A DNA stretch of 64,000 nucleotides from Marinilabilia rubra (GCF_003121985.1 NZ_QEWP01000015.1:37844-101843), one strand, 5' to 3'; shown: positions 25,184-34,422, counted from the first letter of the stretch. The notes: generated from the letters alone by a model not told the origin. Made by a program: numbers and translations.

Positions 25184-28100
25184 TCAAAACCGCACAAGAA
25201 AGTCATTGAGAGTAACCGAGGAGCTAATTTCTATTTTCTTTCGGATACGGTAGCGGCTCATCTCAACACTTTGAGTAGAGATGCCCAATTGGTCGGCAAT
25301 TTCTTTATTACTTTTTCCCATCCGGATATAAGAGCATATCATCAGGTCTTTTTGGGTGAGCCTGGAAAAGGCCGTCGCTAATCGATCAACATAGCCATCC
25401 TGAATGGTGTTAAGATTATCCAAATATTCATTGGGAGAAGCTTCAGCCTTTACCTCCTGCTCTATCTTTCCTAAAAAGCCGGATATTTTTTTACTGACTT
25501 CAGGTTTCGCATTTTGCAAAACTTCTGCAATATGATTCCGCAAAGCAATCAGTCTTTCTTCTTTTTCCCGGATGAATACTTTTATGGCCGCATACTCTTT
25601 TTCTTTTTCCTTAAGTTCCTTTTGCAGATGGTCGTGTTTTTCTTTAATATTTCTCTTTTCTTCTGCCAGCGAATCATAATTAATAAGAATATTTTTCCTT
25701 TTCAGATCCGACTTTATTTTGTTCTCCTTAATCCTGAAAAACAAGTATAGCAACGACAATAAGCAAGCAATCATCAATCCCTGGAAAAAGGGTCGTTTAT
25801 AGAAAGGGGCCTGCAATGTCAATAAAATACGTTTCTCCTTCCCGGTCCAAAGCCCGTCACTATTGGAAGCTTTCACCCGAAAAACATACGCTCCCCCCTC
25901 CATATTTGTATAAGAAGCCCTTCGGCTACCAGCATGGACCACAGTCCAATCGGCATCAAAGCCATCCAGTTTGTAACGGTATTCAATTTTATCTGACATA
26001 CGATAATCCAGCGCGGCAAAATCAACGGAGAAGGTGTTCTCATTTGCTTTCAACTGTACAGTCCATTCACATTCTCCGGAGTGGTCAGGCTTTAATTTCA
26101 CACGTCCTCCCTTGTTGTTGACACTGAAATCAGTTATTACAACATTGGGCTCAAAAGGGCTGTCGACCAATTCACGAGGATGAAACAAATAAAACCCATT
26201 ATTACCGGCGACTAAAATGCGGTTACCGGACAGCAACCAGGAGTGGTTAAGCAATTCATTTTCCTGCATTCCCATTTCAACATTTAAGTGGCGAAATTGC
26301 ATACTCCGGGAATCGTAGCGCGAAAGGCCATTGCTGGTACAAATCCACAAATTCCGGTCTTCATCGGGATGGATGCTCAGTACCTCATTCTTTAAAAGCC
26401 CACCGGTTTCATCCAAAAATGAAACTCCTCCATTCACAAAATCCAAACTTGCCACCCCCCGGCCCTGGGTTCCCATTAACAAACGGTTGTTAATTTTATC
26501 TTCATAAAAACAACTGATGGAAACATAATCGGACATGGAAGGGAAAGGTTGCCTGACAAATTTGTCAGCTTCCCGCAAATAGCGGTACAAACCATTTCCG
26601 GCTCCAACCCATAAGTTATCTTTATTGTCCTCGGTAAAAGCCCAAACAGTATTTCCCACAAAGCCTGCCTCCGGATAATCTCTGAAAACCATTTCATCCG
26701 GTTGTTTTTTTAACGATTCCAGATAATCCAGTTTTCTTAAACCGGTTCCCCATTCTCCAAACCACAAATCGTCCCGGTTGTCCTGAAAGATGGAATAAAC
26801 ACTCTTATCGCCTATCCCATTATATGCAGGATCGAAAGGGATAAAAGTCTTTTTCTTTAAATCTTTATTAAACCGGAATATTCCAACATCTGTGGAAACC
26901 CAAATCCTGTTATCTCTGTCTTCAATAATGCAACGAATCGTTTTTGCCAGCGAAGATTCACCTTCTAGAAGATAAGTAAAGGTTTCCCTTTTGGGGTCAA
27001 AAACATTAATACCACCTCCCAAAGTTCCAATTAACAATCTCTGATCAGAAAGCTCGCAAAATGCACTGATAGAACTATTGTTTAAATTGCCTGAACTACC
27101 GGGAATGGCCCGGTAAGACTCAAAAACGCCCGAGCCGGGATAAAAAAGATTTACACCACCTCCGTAAGTTCCCAACCAGATTACACCCGATCTATCCTGA
27201 AAAACCTCCCAAACAATATCATTATTTAACCCATGAATATTTGTTGAGGATTGATTGATATTCAACAACTCTCCTGTAGTAATGTCGTACTTAAAAACCC
27301 CGTTACCCATTGTCCCTATCCATCCCATGCCATCTTTGATATGTATGGAAGTAACTGGTCCTCCGGGAAAACCTGTATTATTGGATGCTTTAAAATCCTG
27401 AAAGATACCGCTTTCAGGATTGAAAATCTTTATTCCTTCATTCCAGGTTCCAATCCACAGTTGACCGGAATTGTCTCTTCGTATTTCAGTTATGATAGCC
27501 CCTAAACCATCTCTCTTTGAAGTTTGGATATGATGGACGACCTTTTCCCCTGTATCCGGATTATACTCTATTAATCCCATATTCTCAGTTCCTATCCAAT
27601 AAGCACCTGTATTGCCAGCACAAAAAACATTGACTTTAGCGTGCCCCGGCAACAGTTCTTCTTCAAAAAAATCATTGGAATTGAGAAACTTTCCCTGATC
27701 AGGATCAAAAACCTTCAGTCCGCCACCATAGAAACCCACCCACAACAAGCCTGAATCATCCTCATAGATGGTGCGGATATTATTCTCAATGTGACGGGAA
27801 GAGTCTGATTTAAGATTGTAAAACCGTTCGACCTCATTGGTGACAGGATTTAATTTATTAAGCCCCAAATCAGTACCAATCCACAGCAGCCCTTTTGTGT
27901 CCTGAAATATGACATTGACTGCATCTTGGGAAAGCGAAGAATCGGATGTTCCGGAATGATAAGTTTTAATACCATACCCATCATAACGGTTTAAGCCATT
28001 GTAGGTTCCAATCCATATAAATCCATCCTTGTCCTGAAAAATACAATTGACATGGTTTTGCGAAAGCCCGTTTCGTGTTGTAAGGTAGTTAAAACGGTAT

Positions 28101-28216
28101 TGCTTGTTTTGGGCCACAGAAACCGCTGAAAAAAAGAAAACCTGCCATAAAACCAGAAAGAGGAACCAGGAACCTCTCTTTAATTGGTTTATGCTTGCAG
28201 ACAAACTATTAATCAT
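25184..28216 (-). CDS. Triple-Y two-component-regulator-propeller protein with LuxR-type DNA-binding end
   Basis: This 1010-residue membrane regulator has a signal anchor (16-36), then repeated propeller blades (NHVNCIFQDKDGFIWIGTYN, NVIFQDTKGLLWIGTDLGLN and about ten more). A Y_Y_Y domain follows at about 690-790 (IEYRYKLDGFDADWTVVHAG) and one TM helix at about 805-825. A long coiled coil (about 830-915, rich in Lys and Glu) leads to a GerE/LuxR helix-turn-helix (LTQKDLMICSYIRMGKSNKE, IADQLGISTQSVEMSRYRIR). It has no histidine kinase or receiver domain. It presumably senses an oligosaccharide in the periplasm and acts on DNA at the membrane. Its neighbours suggest the T9SS protein and GH97 genes as targets. 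Confidence 0.9.
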   Translation of the reverse strand: MINSLSASINQLKRGSWFLFLVLWQVFFFSAVSVAQNKQYRFNYLTTRNGLSQNHVNCIFQDKDGFIWIGTYNGLNRYDGYGIKTYHSGTSDSSLSQDAVNVIFQDTKGLLWIGTDLGLNKLNPVTNEVERFYNLKSDSSRHIENNIRTIYEDDSGLLWVGFYGGGLKVFDPDQGKFLNSNDFFEEELLPGHAKVNVFCAGNTGAYWIGTENMGLIEYNPDTGEKVVHHIQTSKRDGLGAIITEIRRDNSGQLWIGTWNEGIKIFNPESGIFQDFKASNNTGFPGGPVTSIHIKDGMGWIGTMGNGVFKYDITTGELLNINQSSTNIHGLNNDIVWEVFQDRSGVIWLGTYGGGVNLFYPGSGVFESYRAIPGSSGNLNNSSISAFCELSDQRLLIGTLGGGINVFDPKRETFTYLLEGESSLAKTIRCIIEDRDNRIWVSTDVGIFRFNKDLKKKTFIPFDPAYNGIGDKSVYSIFQDNRDDLWFGEWGTGLRKLDYLESLKKQPDEMVFRDYPEAGFVGNTVWAFTEDNKDNLWVGAGNGLYRYLREADKFVRQPFPSMSDYVSISCFYEDKINNRLLMGTQGRGVASLDFVNGGVSFLDETGGLLKNEVLSIHPDEDRNLWICTSNGLSRYDSRSMQFRHLNVEMGMQENELLNHSWLLSGNRILVAGNNGFYLFHPRELVDSPFEPNVVITDFSVNNKGGRVKLKPDHSGECEWTVQLKANENTFSVDFAALDYRMSDKIEYRYKLDGFDADWTVVHAGSRRASYTNMEGGAYVFRVKASNSDGLWTGKEKRILLTLQAPFYKRPFFQGLMIACLLSLLYLFFRIKENKIKSDLKRKNILINYDSLAEEKRNIKEKHDHLQKELKEKEKEYAAIKVFIREKEERLIALRNHIAEVLQNAKPEVSKKISGFLGKIEQEVKAEASPNEYLDNLNTIQDGYVDRLATAFSRLTQKDLMICSYIRMGKSNKEIADQLGISTQSVEMSRYRIRKKIEISSSVTLNDFLVRF

Positions 28217-28374
28217 GGATCTATTCGAGTCGTTGGAAATTGAATACCGGTTAAAAATTATGTATAAAATTACCCATAAATATTAAAATAATTTAATATT
28301 TATTTCACAAAAAACTCATTTTACGGCAAATAAAAACTCACAAAAACCTCACACAGCTAACTGCCACATAGTGC

Positions 28375-28413
28375 CAAAAAAGCCCGGACAACATAAGGTT
28401 GACCGGGCTTTTG
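28375..28413. terminator. Bidirectional terminator after the GH97 gene
   Basis: AAAAAAGCCCGG-CAAC / GTTG-CCGGGCTTTT form a strong stem with A and T runs on the two sides. It lies 16 bases after the stop at 28429. Confidence 0.85.
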
Positions 28414-28428
28414 TATGTTCTTCCAAAC

Positions 28429-30414
28429 TTATTCAGCCGGCTCTATTATCGCTGCCCAACCACCTCCGGGCTTCATCTTAATGGATAACTTTTCTCCACC
28501 GCCAATAGAAATAACCTCTTTGGTATAATCAACTGCAGCGCGGTCGGCGTTAATGCCATCGGCAAACACTGTAGCTTTAAATTCACCATCTCCCAGAAAG
28601 GAGAAATCCAGTTCCACTTCGCGCTGGTTCCAGTCGGTCATAGCTCCTATATACCATATATCACCTTTTCTTCTGGCTACCGCAACATAGTCTCCAACTT
28701 CCCCCGCCAGGGGAACAGTCTCATCAAACACAGTAGGAACAGAGGAAATGAAATCAACACTCTCCTTTTCCTCCATGTAACTTGAAGGCACATCGCAAAG
28801 CATAGAAAATGGGGAATCATAAACCACGTACATAGCCAATTGATGACAACGGGTTCCCTGGCTCACCGGGTCGGTGTGCACAGCGCGCCAGGCTGACCGG
28901 CTGGCATTATCCATGGCCCCGGGAGTGTAATCCATGGGGCCTGCAAGCATTCGGATGAAAGGAATGGTAACATCATATTCCGGGAAATTTTCATATTTAG
29001 TCCATTTGACCTGCTCCAAACCAAATACTCCTTCGCAGGTAAGCACATTAGGATAAGTTCGTTGCAATCCTGTTGGCTTGAAAGCCCCATGGAAAAGCAC
29101 AAACTGTTTATATTCTGCAGCTCTCTTCGCAACGCGGTAGTAAAAATTGACCATCTTTTGATCGTCGCGATTCATAAAATCAATCTTATATCCTTTAACC
29201 CCCATGGATGAATATTTCTCAAAAACCTCATCCATTTTCTGATCCAAAGGCAGCCAACCAGCCCAGAGAACAATATCAACCCCTTTAGATTGAGCATGGC
29301 CAATGATTTCCTGAAGGTCAATTTCGGGAACAATTTTCATCAAGTCGGTACTTTCCGACCAGCCTTCGTCGAGGATAACATACTCAATACCATTTTCGGC
29401 TGCAAAATCAACGTAATACTTATATGTTTCAGTGTTAATTCCGGCCCTGAAATCAACATTGAATAGGTTCCAGGCGTTCCACCAGTCCCATGCCACTTTT
29501 CCGGGGATAATCCAGGAAGTATCTTCAATACGTGAAGGGGACGCCAGTTTGTAAACCAGGTCATTGTTCAGAAGTTCGGCATCATTTTCGCCAACTGCCA
29601 TCATTCTCCAGGGATAAGCCCGGTTACCATTAGATTTTGCGATAAAATCGGCTCGATTGGTTACAAGTGACTGAAGATTATTATAACCACCTTGCTTTTC
29701 TTCAGTAGGATAACCTGCATATTCTGCCACAAAACCGGAGGCGTCATTATTTATTTTCAGAAACATTCCTGGATAATTTTCCAAGTCGGCTTCGCTAATT
29801 ACCACCGAAGAACCATCGTTATTCTTTACCAACAGAGGTGTAATAATCAATGAGTCTTTTTTCACTTCATTCAGTTTCAAAACATCATATGTACTCTCAA
29901 AAGACACCTGATAGCGGCCATGAGGTTCACGTACATAAGGCACATAAGCTTTGTCGGCAGCAGGAAAATTAAACTCCGCCTTTTCACTCTTTACTTTTAC
30001 ATCTTTCTTCATGGAAGTTACAAACCGGTATGCCATTCCGTCGTTGTAAACCCGGAAAATCAGCCCGTAACTCCCTTTGAAAATAAGATTCAATTCATTG
30101 TATTCGTTGTCTATTTCAGACTTTTTATACAGCGATGTTTTAATCACCTCATCTTTGGAAGAAGGAAATGAATTTCTTAAAACAGGTTCTTCGCCCAAAA
30201 CACCGTACTCGTCAAGTTCAAGGGCTATTGAAGAGGGACCGGCGATGAGGTTGTCATTAAACTCCAGGCTCCAGGTAATTTCATCGGTAACTCCAATGGT
30301 AACATTTAATTTACCATCTGGCGACTTAACAGTGAGTGTTTCATTTTTCTTTCCATAAACCGATGTGCCCCAAAGAAGCATCGTCAATGAAAGAGCAAGA
30401 ACTACTTTCTTCAT
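28429..30414 (-). CDS. Glycoside hydrolase family 97 enzyme, retaining-type (probable alpha-galactosidase)
   Basis: A 661-residue exported GH97 with signal peptide (1-21). It has an N-terminal beta-sandwich (about 25-290), a TIM barrel (about 305-560; DWWNAWNLFNVDF, YVILDEGWSES, IVLWAGWLPL, GYKIDFMNRDDQ) and a C-terminal beta domain. Asp412 in KIDFMNRDD sits where the retaining branch has its nucleophile (D415 of the characterised B. thetaiotaomicron alpha-galactosidase). SusB-type inverting enzymes lack this Asp. The acid/base is probably Glu461 or Glu466 (TCEGVFGLEQVKW). Hence alpha-galactosidase is favoured over alpha-glucosidase, as an inference. It probably acts in the periplasm. A -7-like TATTTTTG lies just upstream. 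Confidence 0.92.
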   Translation of the reverse strand: MKKVVLALSLTMLLWGTSVYGKKNETLTVKSPDGKLNVTIGVTDEITWSLEFNDNLIAGPSSIALELDEYGVLGEEPVLRNSFPSSKDEVIKTSLYKKSEIDNEYNELNLIFKGSYGLIFRVYNDGMAYRFVTSMKKDVKVKSEKAEFNFPAADKAYVPYVREPHGRYQVSFESTYDVLKLNEVKKDSLIITPLLVKNNDGSSVVISEADLENYPGMFLKINNDASGFVAEYAGYPTEEKQGGYNNLQSLVTNRADFIAKSNGNRAYPWRMMAVGENDAELLNNDLVYKLASPSRIEDTSWIIPGKVAWDWWNAWNLFNVDFRAGINTETYKYYVDFAAENGIEYVILDEGWSESTDLMKIVPEIDLQEIIGHAQSKGVDIVLWAGWLPLDQKMDEVFEKYSSMGVKGYKIDFMNRDDQKMVNFYYRVAKRAAEYKQFVLFHGAFKPTGLQRTYPNVLTCEGVFGLEQVKWTKYENFPEYDVTIPFIRMLAGPMDYTPGAMDNASRSAWRAVHTDPVSQGTRCHQLAMYVVYDSPFSMLCDVPSSYMEEKESVDFISSVPTVFDETVPLAGEVGDYVAVARRKGDIWYIGAMTDWNQREVELDFSFLGDGEFKATVFADGINADRAAVDYTKEVISIGGGEKLSIKMKPGGGWAAIIEPAE

Positions 30415-30555
30415 TTTGATTTATATTTTTAACGTTTTTTCAAAAATAGGGGTATTTTTTGAAAAAATTGTGGTGAAGACAGAATACACTCACATTTTGA
30501 AAATATATGTGCAAAGTCGGTTCTATATGGGCTTCTGAGAATATAAAACCATGCC

Positions 30556-30573
30556 CGACTAATTTTTTAGTCG
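30556..30573. promoter_or_regulatory. Upstream BlaI-type operator
   Basis: CGACTAATTTTTTAGTCG is a near-perfect 18-bp palindrome with GACTAA/TTAGTC arms. Its arms match the second operator whose left edge lies 41-42 bases downstream, about four helical turns. Confidence 0.75.
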
Positions 30574-30591
30574 TTTTTACGCATTAAAAAC

Positions 30592-30622
30592 TTGTCCGAC
30601 TAAATATTTAGTCATATGTTTG
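30592..30622 (+). promoter_or_regulatory. blaI/M56 promoter with embedded operator
   Basis: TTG (30592-30594), a 20-base spacer and TATGTTTG (30615-30622) form a consensus Bacteroidota promoter. The perfect 16-bp palindrome GACTAAATATTTAGTC (30598-30613) fills the spacer between -33 and -7. A bound repressor would block RNA polymerase. Leader length to the ATG at 30652 is about 22 bases. Confidence 0.8.
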
Positions 30623-30651
30623 TATCGAAGGATTGACAAAAGAGAAAAAAT

Positions 30652-31026
30652 ATGCAACTGACAAAAGCAGAAGAACAAGTTATGCAAATATTATGGGAAC
30701 TGGAAGAAGGCGCTGTTCGCGACATCCGTGAAAAGTTTGCTGATCCCAAGCCAGCCCGTAATACGGTATCGACGATTGTTCGAATTCTTGAGAAAAAAGG
30801 ATTTGCAACACATAAGACGTTTGGAAATGTGCATGTGTTCACTCCTGTTGTAAAAAAGGAAGAATACTCAAAAAGTCAACTATTTGGGGTAATGAAAAAG
30901 TATTTCAACAACTCATTCCCCGCTATGGCCTCCTTTTTTGCCAAAGAGAAGGATCTCTCTATTGAAGAGTTAGAACAGCTCATGGAAGAGACCAAAAAAG
31001 AACTAAATCGAAAAAAGAATAAATGA
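30652..31026 (+). CDS. blaI: BlaI/MecI/CopY-family transcriptional repressor
   Basis: A 124-residue winged-helix protein. LTKAEEQVMQILWELEEGAV and ARNTVSTIVRILEKKGFATH are the recognition-helix and wing region, and the C-terminal helices (SIEELEQLMEETKKEL) serve dimerisation. In the family, the dimer is cut or released when the M56 partner senses a signal. The partner gene begins eight bases downstream, and two palindromes lie at the promoter, so autoregulation is very likely. In Bacteroidota such pairs are often not tied to a beta-lactamase, and none is seen here. Confidence 0.93.
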   Translation: MQLTKAEEQVMQILWELEEGAVRDIREKFADPKPARNTVSTIVRILEKKGFATHKTFGNVHVFTPVVKKEEYSKSQLFGVMKKYFNNSFPAMASFFAKEKDLSIEELEQLMEETKKELNRKKNK

Positions 31027-31033
31027 TACCCCC

Positions 31034-33010
31034 ATGGAAGCATTAATGTCATATCTGATAAGATCTACTATCTGGCTAACTGTGTTTGGCCTGATTTACT
31101 TCCTTGTTTTGCGAAATGAACGCTTCTTTGTGCTAAATCGATTGTTTCTCATAACCGGACTGCTGTCTGCTATAATATTTCCGCTCATCACCATTCGGTA
31201 TTCTGTGACTATACCTTTTACATCATCCCCTGTAACCACAGGCTCTGTAGTAGTTGAATCGGTGCAACCCTCACAGAATCAAGGCATGCCCTGGGAATTT
31301 TATATAGGAAGCATCATAGTATTGGGAACCCTGTTTTTTCTTATTAAAACAATGATCCAAACGCTGAAGGTATACAATACCATCAGCAGCTCTGAAGTCA
31401 AATATAAAAACAATCTGAAAGTGGTAAAATCCGGAAGATTCCGGCATTCTTTCTCCTTTTTCTCATACATCATTGTCAATCCTTCATCAACAGAGAAAGA
31501 GTACCGGGAAATTCTGGCTCATGAAGCCGCCCACATTAGACAATACCACTGGATTGATTTGGTTTTGGCCGAACTCTTGCGAACCATCCAATGGTTTAAT
31601 CCCATGGCCTGGCTGTACAGCCATTACATCAGGCAGAATCATGAATACCTGGCCGACCGCTCAGCTTTGAAAGCCACCTCTGATCCGGCTGTTTACAAAG
31701 CAATACTCATCAACCAACTATTAGGCGGTGAGGCAATCAGACTGGGCCATTCATTTAGTTATTCACTCAACAAAAAACGATTTATCATGATGAAAAATAC
31801 ATCCATACCTGTCATACACAAAATGAAACTCCTTATTATTCTGCCGGTTGCTTCCATAATTTTTTACGCATTTTCTGAACCAAATTATGTCTATGAAACC
31901 AATTCTGTTTCAAATCAGGAACAAACCGCCCCATCACAAACACAGGAGCTGGTTAATCAGGGTGAAACGAATATTCCTAAAGAAGAGGCAATCCCCATAG
32001 AGACTAATTATGAAAATTCAACCCGCGAAAAAACCCCGGAAATAAATAAAAAGTCTGAGCAAAAAGGGGAACTAATAAAATTGAGTCGACTCAATGACAA
32101 TGTCAGCTTGCAACAACCTAAAGAAGAAATAATTAAAGGAAAAGTAGTTCAAAAAAATGGTGAGGCATTACCCGGAACCAGTATTGTGATTGCCAACTCA
32201 ACCACCGGTACCATTTCGGATTTGAACGGGGAATTCGAACTGAGAGATGTTTCGGAGGATTCCGAAATAGTATTCTCTTTTGTGGGGTTTAAGACCGTTA
32301 AGAAAAGGCCCGATTTCAAAGAAGACATGAAAGTGATAATGAAACGGGACACCGTTGAAAAGGACCTTAAACTGACAGTCCGAACCACCGAAAACCATAA
32401 AGAGGAAAGAAAACCATTAATATTTTTGGATGGAAAAAAGATTCCATATGAATCGATGGGCGATATAGCCCCTGAAAGTATTAAGTCTATCGACGTTTTA
32501 AAAGACAAAACGGCTACCGCGAAATATGGTAAAGAGGGGGAAAACGGAGTCATTATAATAACCTCAAAAAAGCAAAGTCCGCAGGAACCAGAGGAAACAA
32601 TCGTGGAAATAACAGCAACCGGCAACACCGACCAAACTTCGAAAAGAAAAACCTATAAAGGCAAACCTGTGTTTTTCGTTGTCGAAGATATGCCTAAATT
32701 TCCCGGTGGTGATGCTGCACTTCAAAATCATCTTTCCACCCATTTAAAATACCCTAACAAAGCCAAAGAAAAGGGTATTCAGGGAAAAGTTTATATTTCT
32801 TTCATTATCCCTCCAAGTGGCAAACCTGATCAGGTTAAGATTGTCAGAAGTGTTGATCCTGCCCTTGATGCAGAAGCAAAAAAAGTAATTGAAGAGATGC
32901 CCAAGTGGATTCCCGGAAAACAACGAGGTAAAAAGGTGGCTGTGAATTATACCATGCCCATTAATTTTGAATTGGGTAATGAAACCTCCAAGGAGATAAA
33001 ATATCACTAA
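31034..33010 (+). CDS. M56 (BlaR1-like) metallopeptidase fused to regulatory, plug-like and TonB domains
   Basis: A 658-residue membrane protein. The N-terminal part has TM helices (about 8-25, 35-55, 90-110, 265-282) and the zinc site HEAAH (163-167) with downstream NHEYLADRSAL. It is followed by a linker (285-370), a carboxypeptidase-regulatory-like domain (about 372-430; GEALPGTSIVIANSTTGTIS), a TonB-plug-like segment (about 460-515; SIDVLKDKTATAKYGKEGEN) and a TonB C-terminal domain (about 555-650; YPNKAKEKGIQGKVYISFII). The peptidase presumably cleaves the adjacent repressor after sensing. The TonB end reaches into the periplasm, and its partner is unknown. A strong terminator follows. 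Confidence 0.9.
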   Translation: MEALMSYLIRSTIWLTVFGLIYFLVLRNERFFVLNRLFLITGLLSAIIFPLITIRYSVTIPFTSSPVTTGSVVVESVQPSQNQGMPWEFYIGSIIVLGTLFFLIKTMIQTLKVYNTISSSEVKYKNNLKVVKSGRFRHSFSFFSYIIVNPSSTEKEYREILAHEAAHIRQYHWIDLVLAELLRTIQWFNPMAWLYSHYIRQNHEYLADRSALKATSDPAVYKAILINQLLGGEAIRLGHSFSYSLNKKRFIMMKNTSIPVIHKMKLLIILPVASIIFYAFSEPNYVYETNSVSNQEQTAPSQTQELVNQGETNIPKEEAIPIETNYENSTREKTPEINKKSEQKGELIKLSRLNDNVSLQQPKEEIIKGKVVQKNGEALPGTSIVIANSTTGTISDLNGEFELRDVSEDSEIVFSFVGFKTVKKRPDFKEDMKVIMKRDTVEKDLKLTVRTTENHKEERKPLIFLDGKKIPYESMGDIAPESIKSIDVLKDKTATAKYGKEGENGVIIITSKKQSPQEPEETIVEITATGNTDQTSKRKTYKGKPVFFVVEDMPKFPGGDAALQNHLSTHLKYPNKAKEKGIQGKVYISFIIPPSGKPDQVKIVRSVDPALDAEAKKVIEEMPKWIPGKQRGKKVAVNYTMPINFELGNETSKEIKYH

Positions 33011-33026
33011 GCCCGAAAATTCAAAA

Positions 33027-33074
33027 AGAAAGCCATAAAAATGCATTCAATCACAATGCATTTTATGGCTTTCT
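33027..33074. terminator. Strong bidirectional terminator between convergent genes
   Basis: AGAAAGCCATAAAAATGCATT and its near-complement AATGCATTTTATGGCTTTCT form a stem of about 20 bp between the M56 gene and the convergent cysteate synthase gene. Confidence 0.85.
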
Positions 33075-33096
33075 CAATATCCCCCTGAGGGTTATA

Positions 33097-34389
33097 TCAG
33101 AACATCCCTTCCAAAACTTTCTTCACATCATTAATATCAGGATCGACATCAAAAACATGATCCGGGGCCAGGGCAGTTACCAGCTTCTCTTTTTTGAATA
33201 GCTTTTCACCGCCACCGGTAATGTTAAGCATTATCACATCATCTTTGTGAACAGTTCCTTTCTCAACCTCTTTGATAAGCGTGGCTGTTGCCACTCCTGA
33301 AGCAGGATGAATATCACATCCCTCAAATTCTTCAAACAAGTCAGCCGCATTTTGAGCCTCCTCATTAGTCGCCAAAAGAACGTCGCCGTCTGTGTCTTTC
33401 AATGCATCATACAATCCACCATAAATTGGATAAGGCGGCTTTCGGTTTGAAAGCACCTTAGCATTAATTTCCGCTACCTGCTGATGCGCTTCTTCCTCAT
33501 CATATGGCAACATATTGCGCGAATCAGCCTTCCACGCATCAAAGATGGGGGTGAACGGAATGTTCTGAGAAACCATGAGTTTCATATAATGAGTGCCAAA
33601 ACGGCCATCGACCATCAATCGCTGATTGGCTTCCCAGGCAGCAACTGCCCCTGTTCCACTGCCGACGGCCTGAAAGTAATAATCAGGAATACGTCCGATG
33701 AAAGTTGCGGCAGAAAGCACAGTAGTCCCCATTCCATCGCGACGGGCCACATTTCTGGCACCACCTTCAGCAAAGAAACCAGGAAGTTCACAAATCTTCT
33801 CAGAAAGATGAATAGCGTCGGAATAATCACTTCCGGCTCGAGTACATACAAGCTTAACATTGTCGTTTATTACTTCATCAAACCAAAGTGCATCCAAATT
33901 ATCTTCCGGCACACACAGAAGAAGTTTCACATTGTTATCGGAACACACACGGGCAAAAGCTCTGGCTGTATTACCTGCCGAAGCAACCACCAAAACGCCT
34001 TGCTCATCTGCCTGCATACGGCCGCAAACAGAATAAGCCTCAGTCTCCTTGAACGAGCACGTAGACATTTTTGCTCCTTTATCGGGCCAGTAACCACTAA
34101 AAGTAATATATAATTTTTCGAGCCCAAGATATTTTGCCAGACCCTGACTTTTATATGTCACAGGTGATGAGGATCCCTTAAGCAATCGGCCCACAGGCAA
34201 CCAGTCGGAAAACTTAAAAAGTCCCAGTCTTTCATCTTTTAAATTCAGTTGTACCTCTTCGTAAACAGCACGAATTAAAGATGGTTCTTCTTCATTTGGT
34301 GCATCTAATGTCCAACCTTTATCAATAAATTCTTTACCTGTTTTAACTGATTGTAGTAAGTACTGTGTTGGACCAAATCCTGAAGTCAT
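33097..34389 (-). CDS. Cysteate synthase (PLP-dependent)
   Basis: A 430-residue fold-type II PLP enzyme related to threonine synthase. Lys114 in CSFKETEAY is the likely Schiff-base lysine. ASAGNTARAFARVC and GGARNVARRDGMG are the phosphate- and substrate-binding loops, and NITGGGEKLF is near the C terminus. The whole-length pattern (SYKSQGLAKYLGLEKLYI-type start, YWPDKGAKMSTCSF) matches cysteate synthase, which replaces the phosphate of O-phosphoserine by sulfite. In archaea this serves coenzyme M; in Bacteroidota cysteate is the head group precursor of capnine sulfonolipids. It is a single gene; other sulfonolipid genes are not here. Threonine synthase is the main alternative. Confidence 0.85.
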   Translation of the reverse strand: MTSGFGPTQYLLQSVKTGKEFIDKGWTLDAPNEEEPSLIRAVYEEVQLNLKDERLGLFKFSDWLPVGRLLKGSSSPVTYKSQGLAKYLGLEKLYITFSGYWPDKGAKMSTCSFKETEAYSVCGRMQADEQGVLVVASAGNTARAFARVCSDNNVKLLLCVPEDNLDALWFDEVINDNVKLVCTRAGSDYSDAIHLSEKICELPGFFAEGGARNVARRDGMGTTVLSAATFIGRIPDYYFQAVGSGTGAVAAWEANQRLMVDGRFGTHYMKLMVSQNIPFTPIFDAWKADSRNMLPYDEEEAHQQVAEINAKVLSNRKPPYPIYGGLYDALKDTDGDVLLATNEEAQNAADLFEEFEGCDIHPASGVATATLIKEVEKGTVHKDDVIMLNITGGGEKLFKKEKLVTALAPDHVFDVDPDINDVKKVLEGMF

Positions 34390-34414
34390 TTCTATTTATT
34401 TTAAAATGAAGTTG

Positions 34415-34422
34415 CAAAATTA
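34415..34422 (-). promoter_or_regulatory. -7 element upstream of cysteate synthase
   Basis: TAATTTTG on the minus strand fits TAnnTTTG and lies 26 bases before the start codon. No TTG is found at the usual distance. Confidence 0.35.

Noticed and set aside
30652..33010. Beta-lactam resistance locus
   Set aside because: No beta-lactamase or penicillin-binding sensor domain is present; the M56 protein ends in a TonB domain.
33097..34389. Threonine synthase
   Set aside because: The fold is shared, but the N-terminal and active-site segments fit cysteate synthase better, and no threonine-pathway gene is linked.
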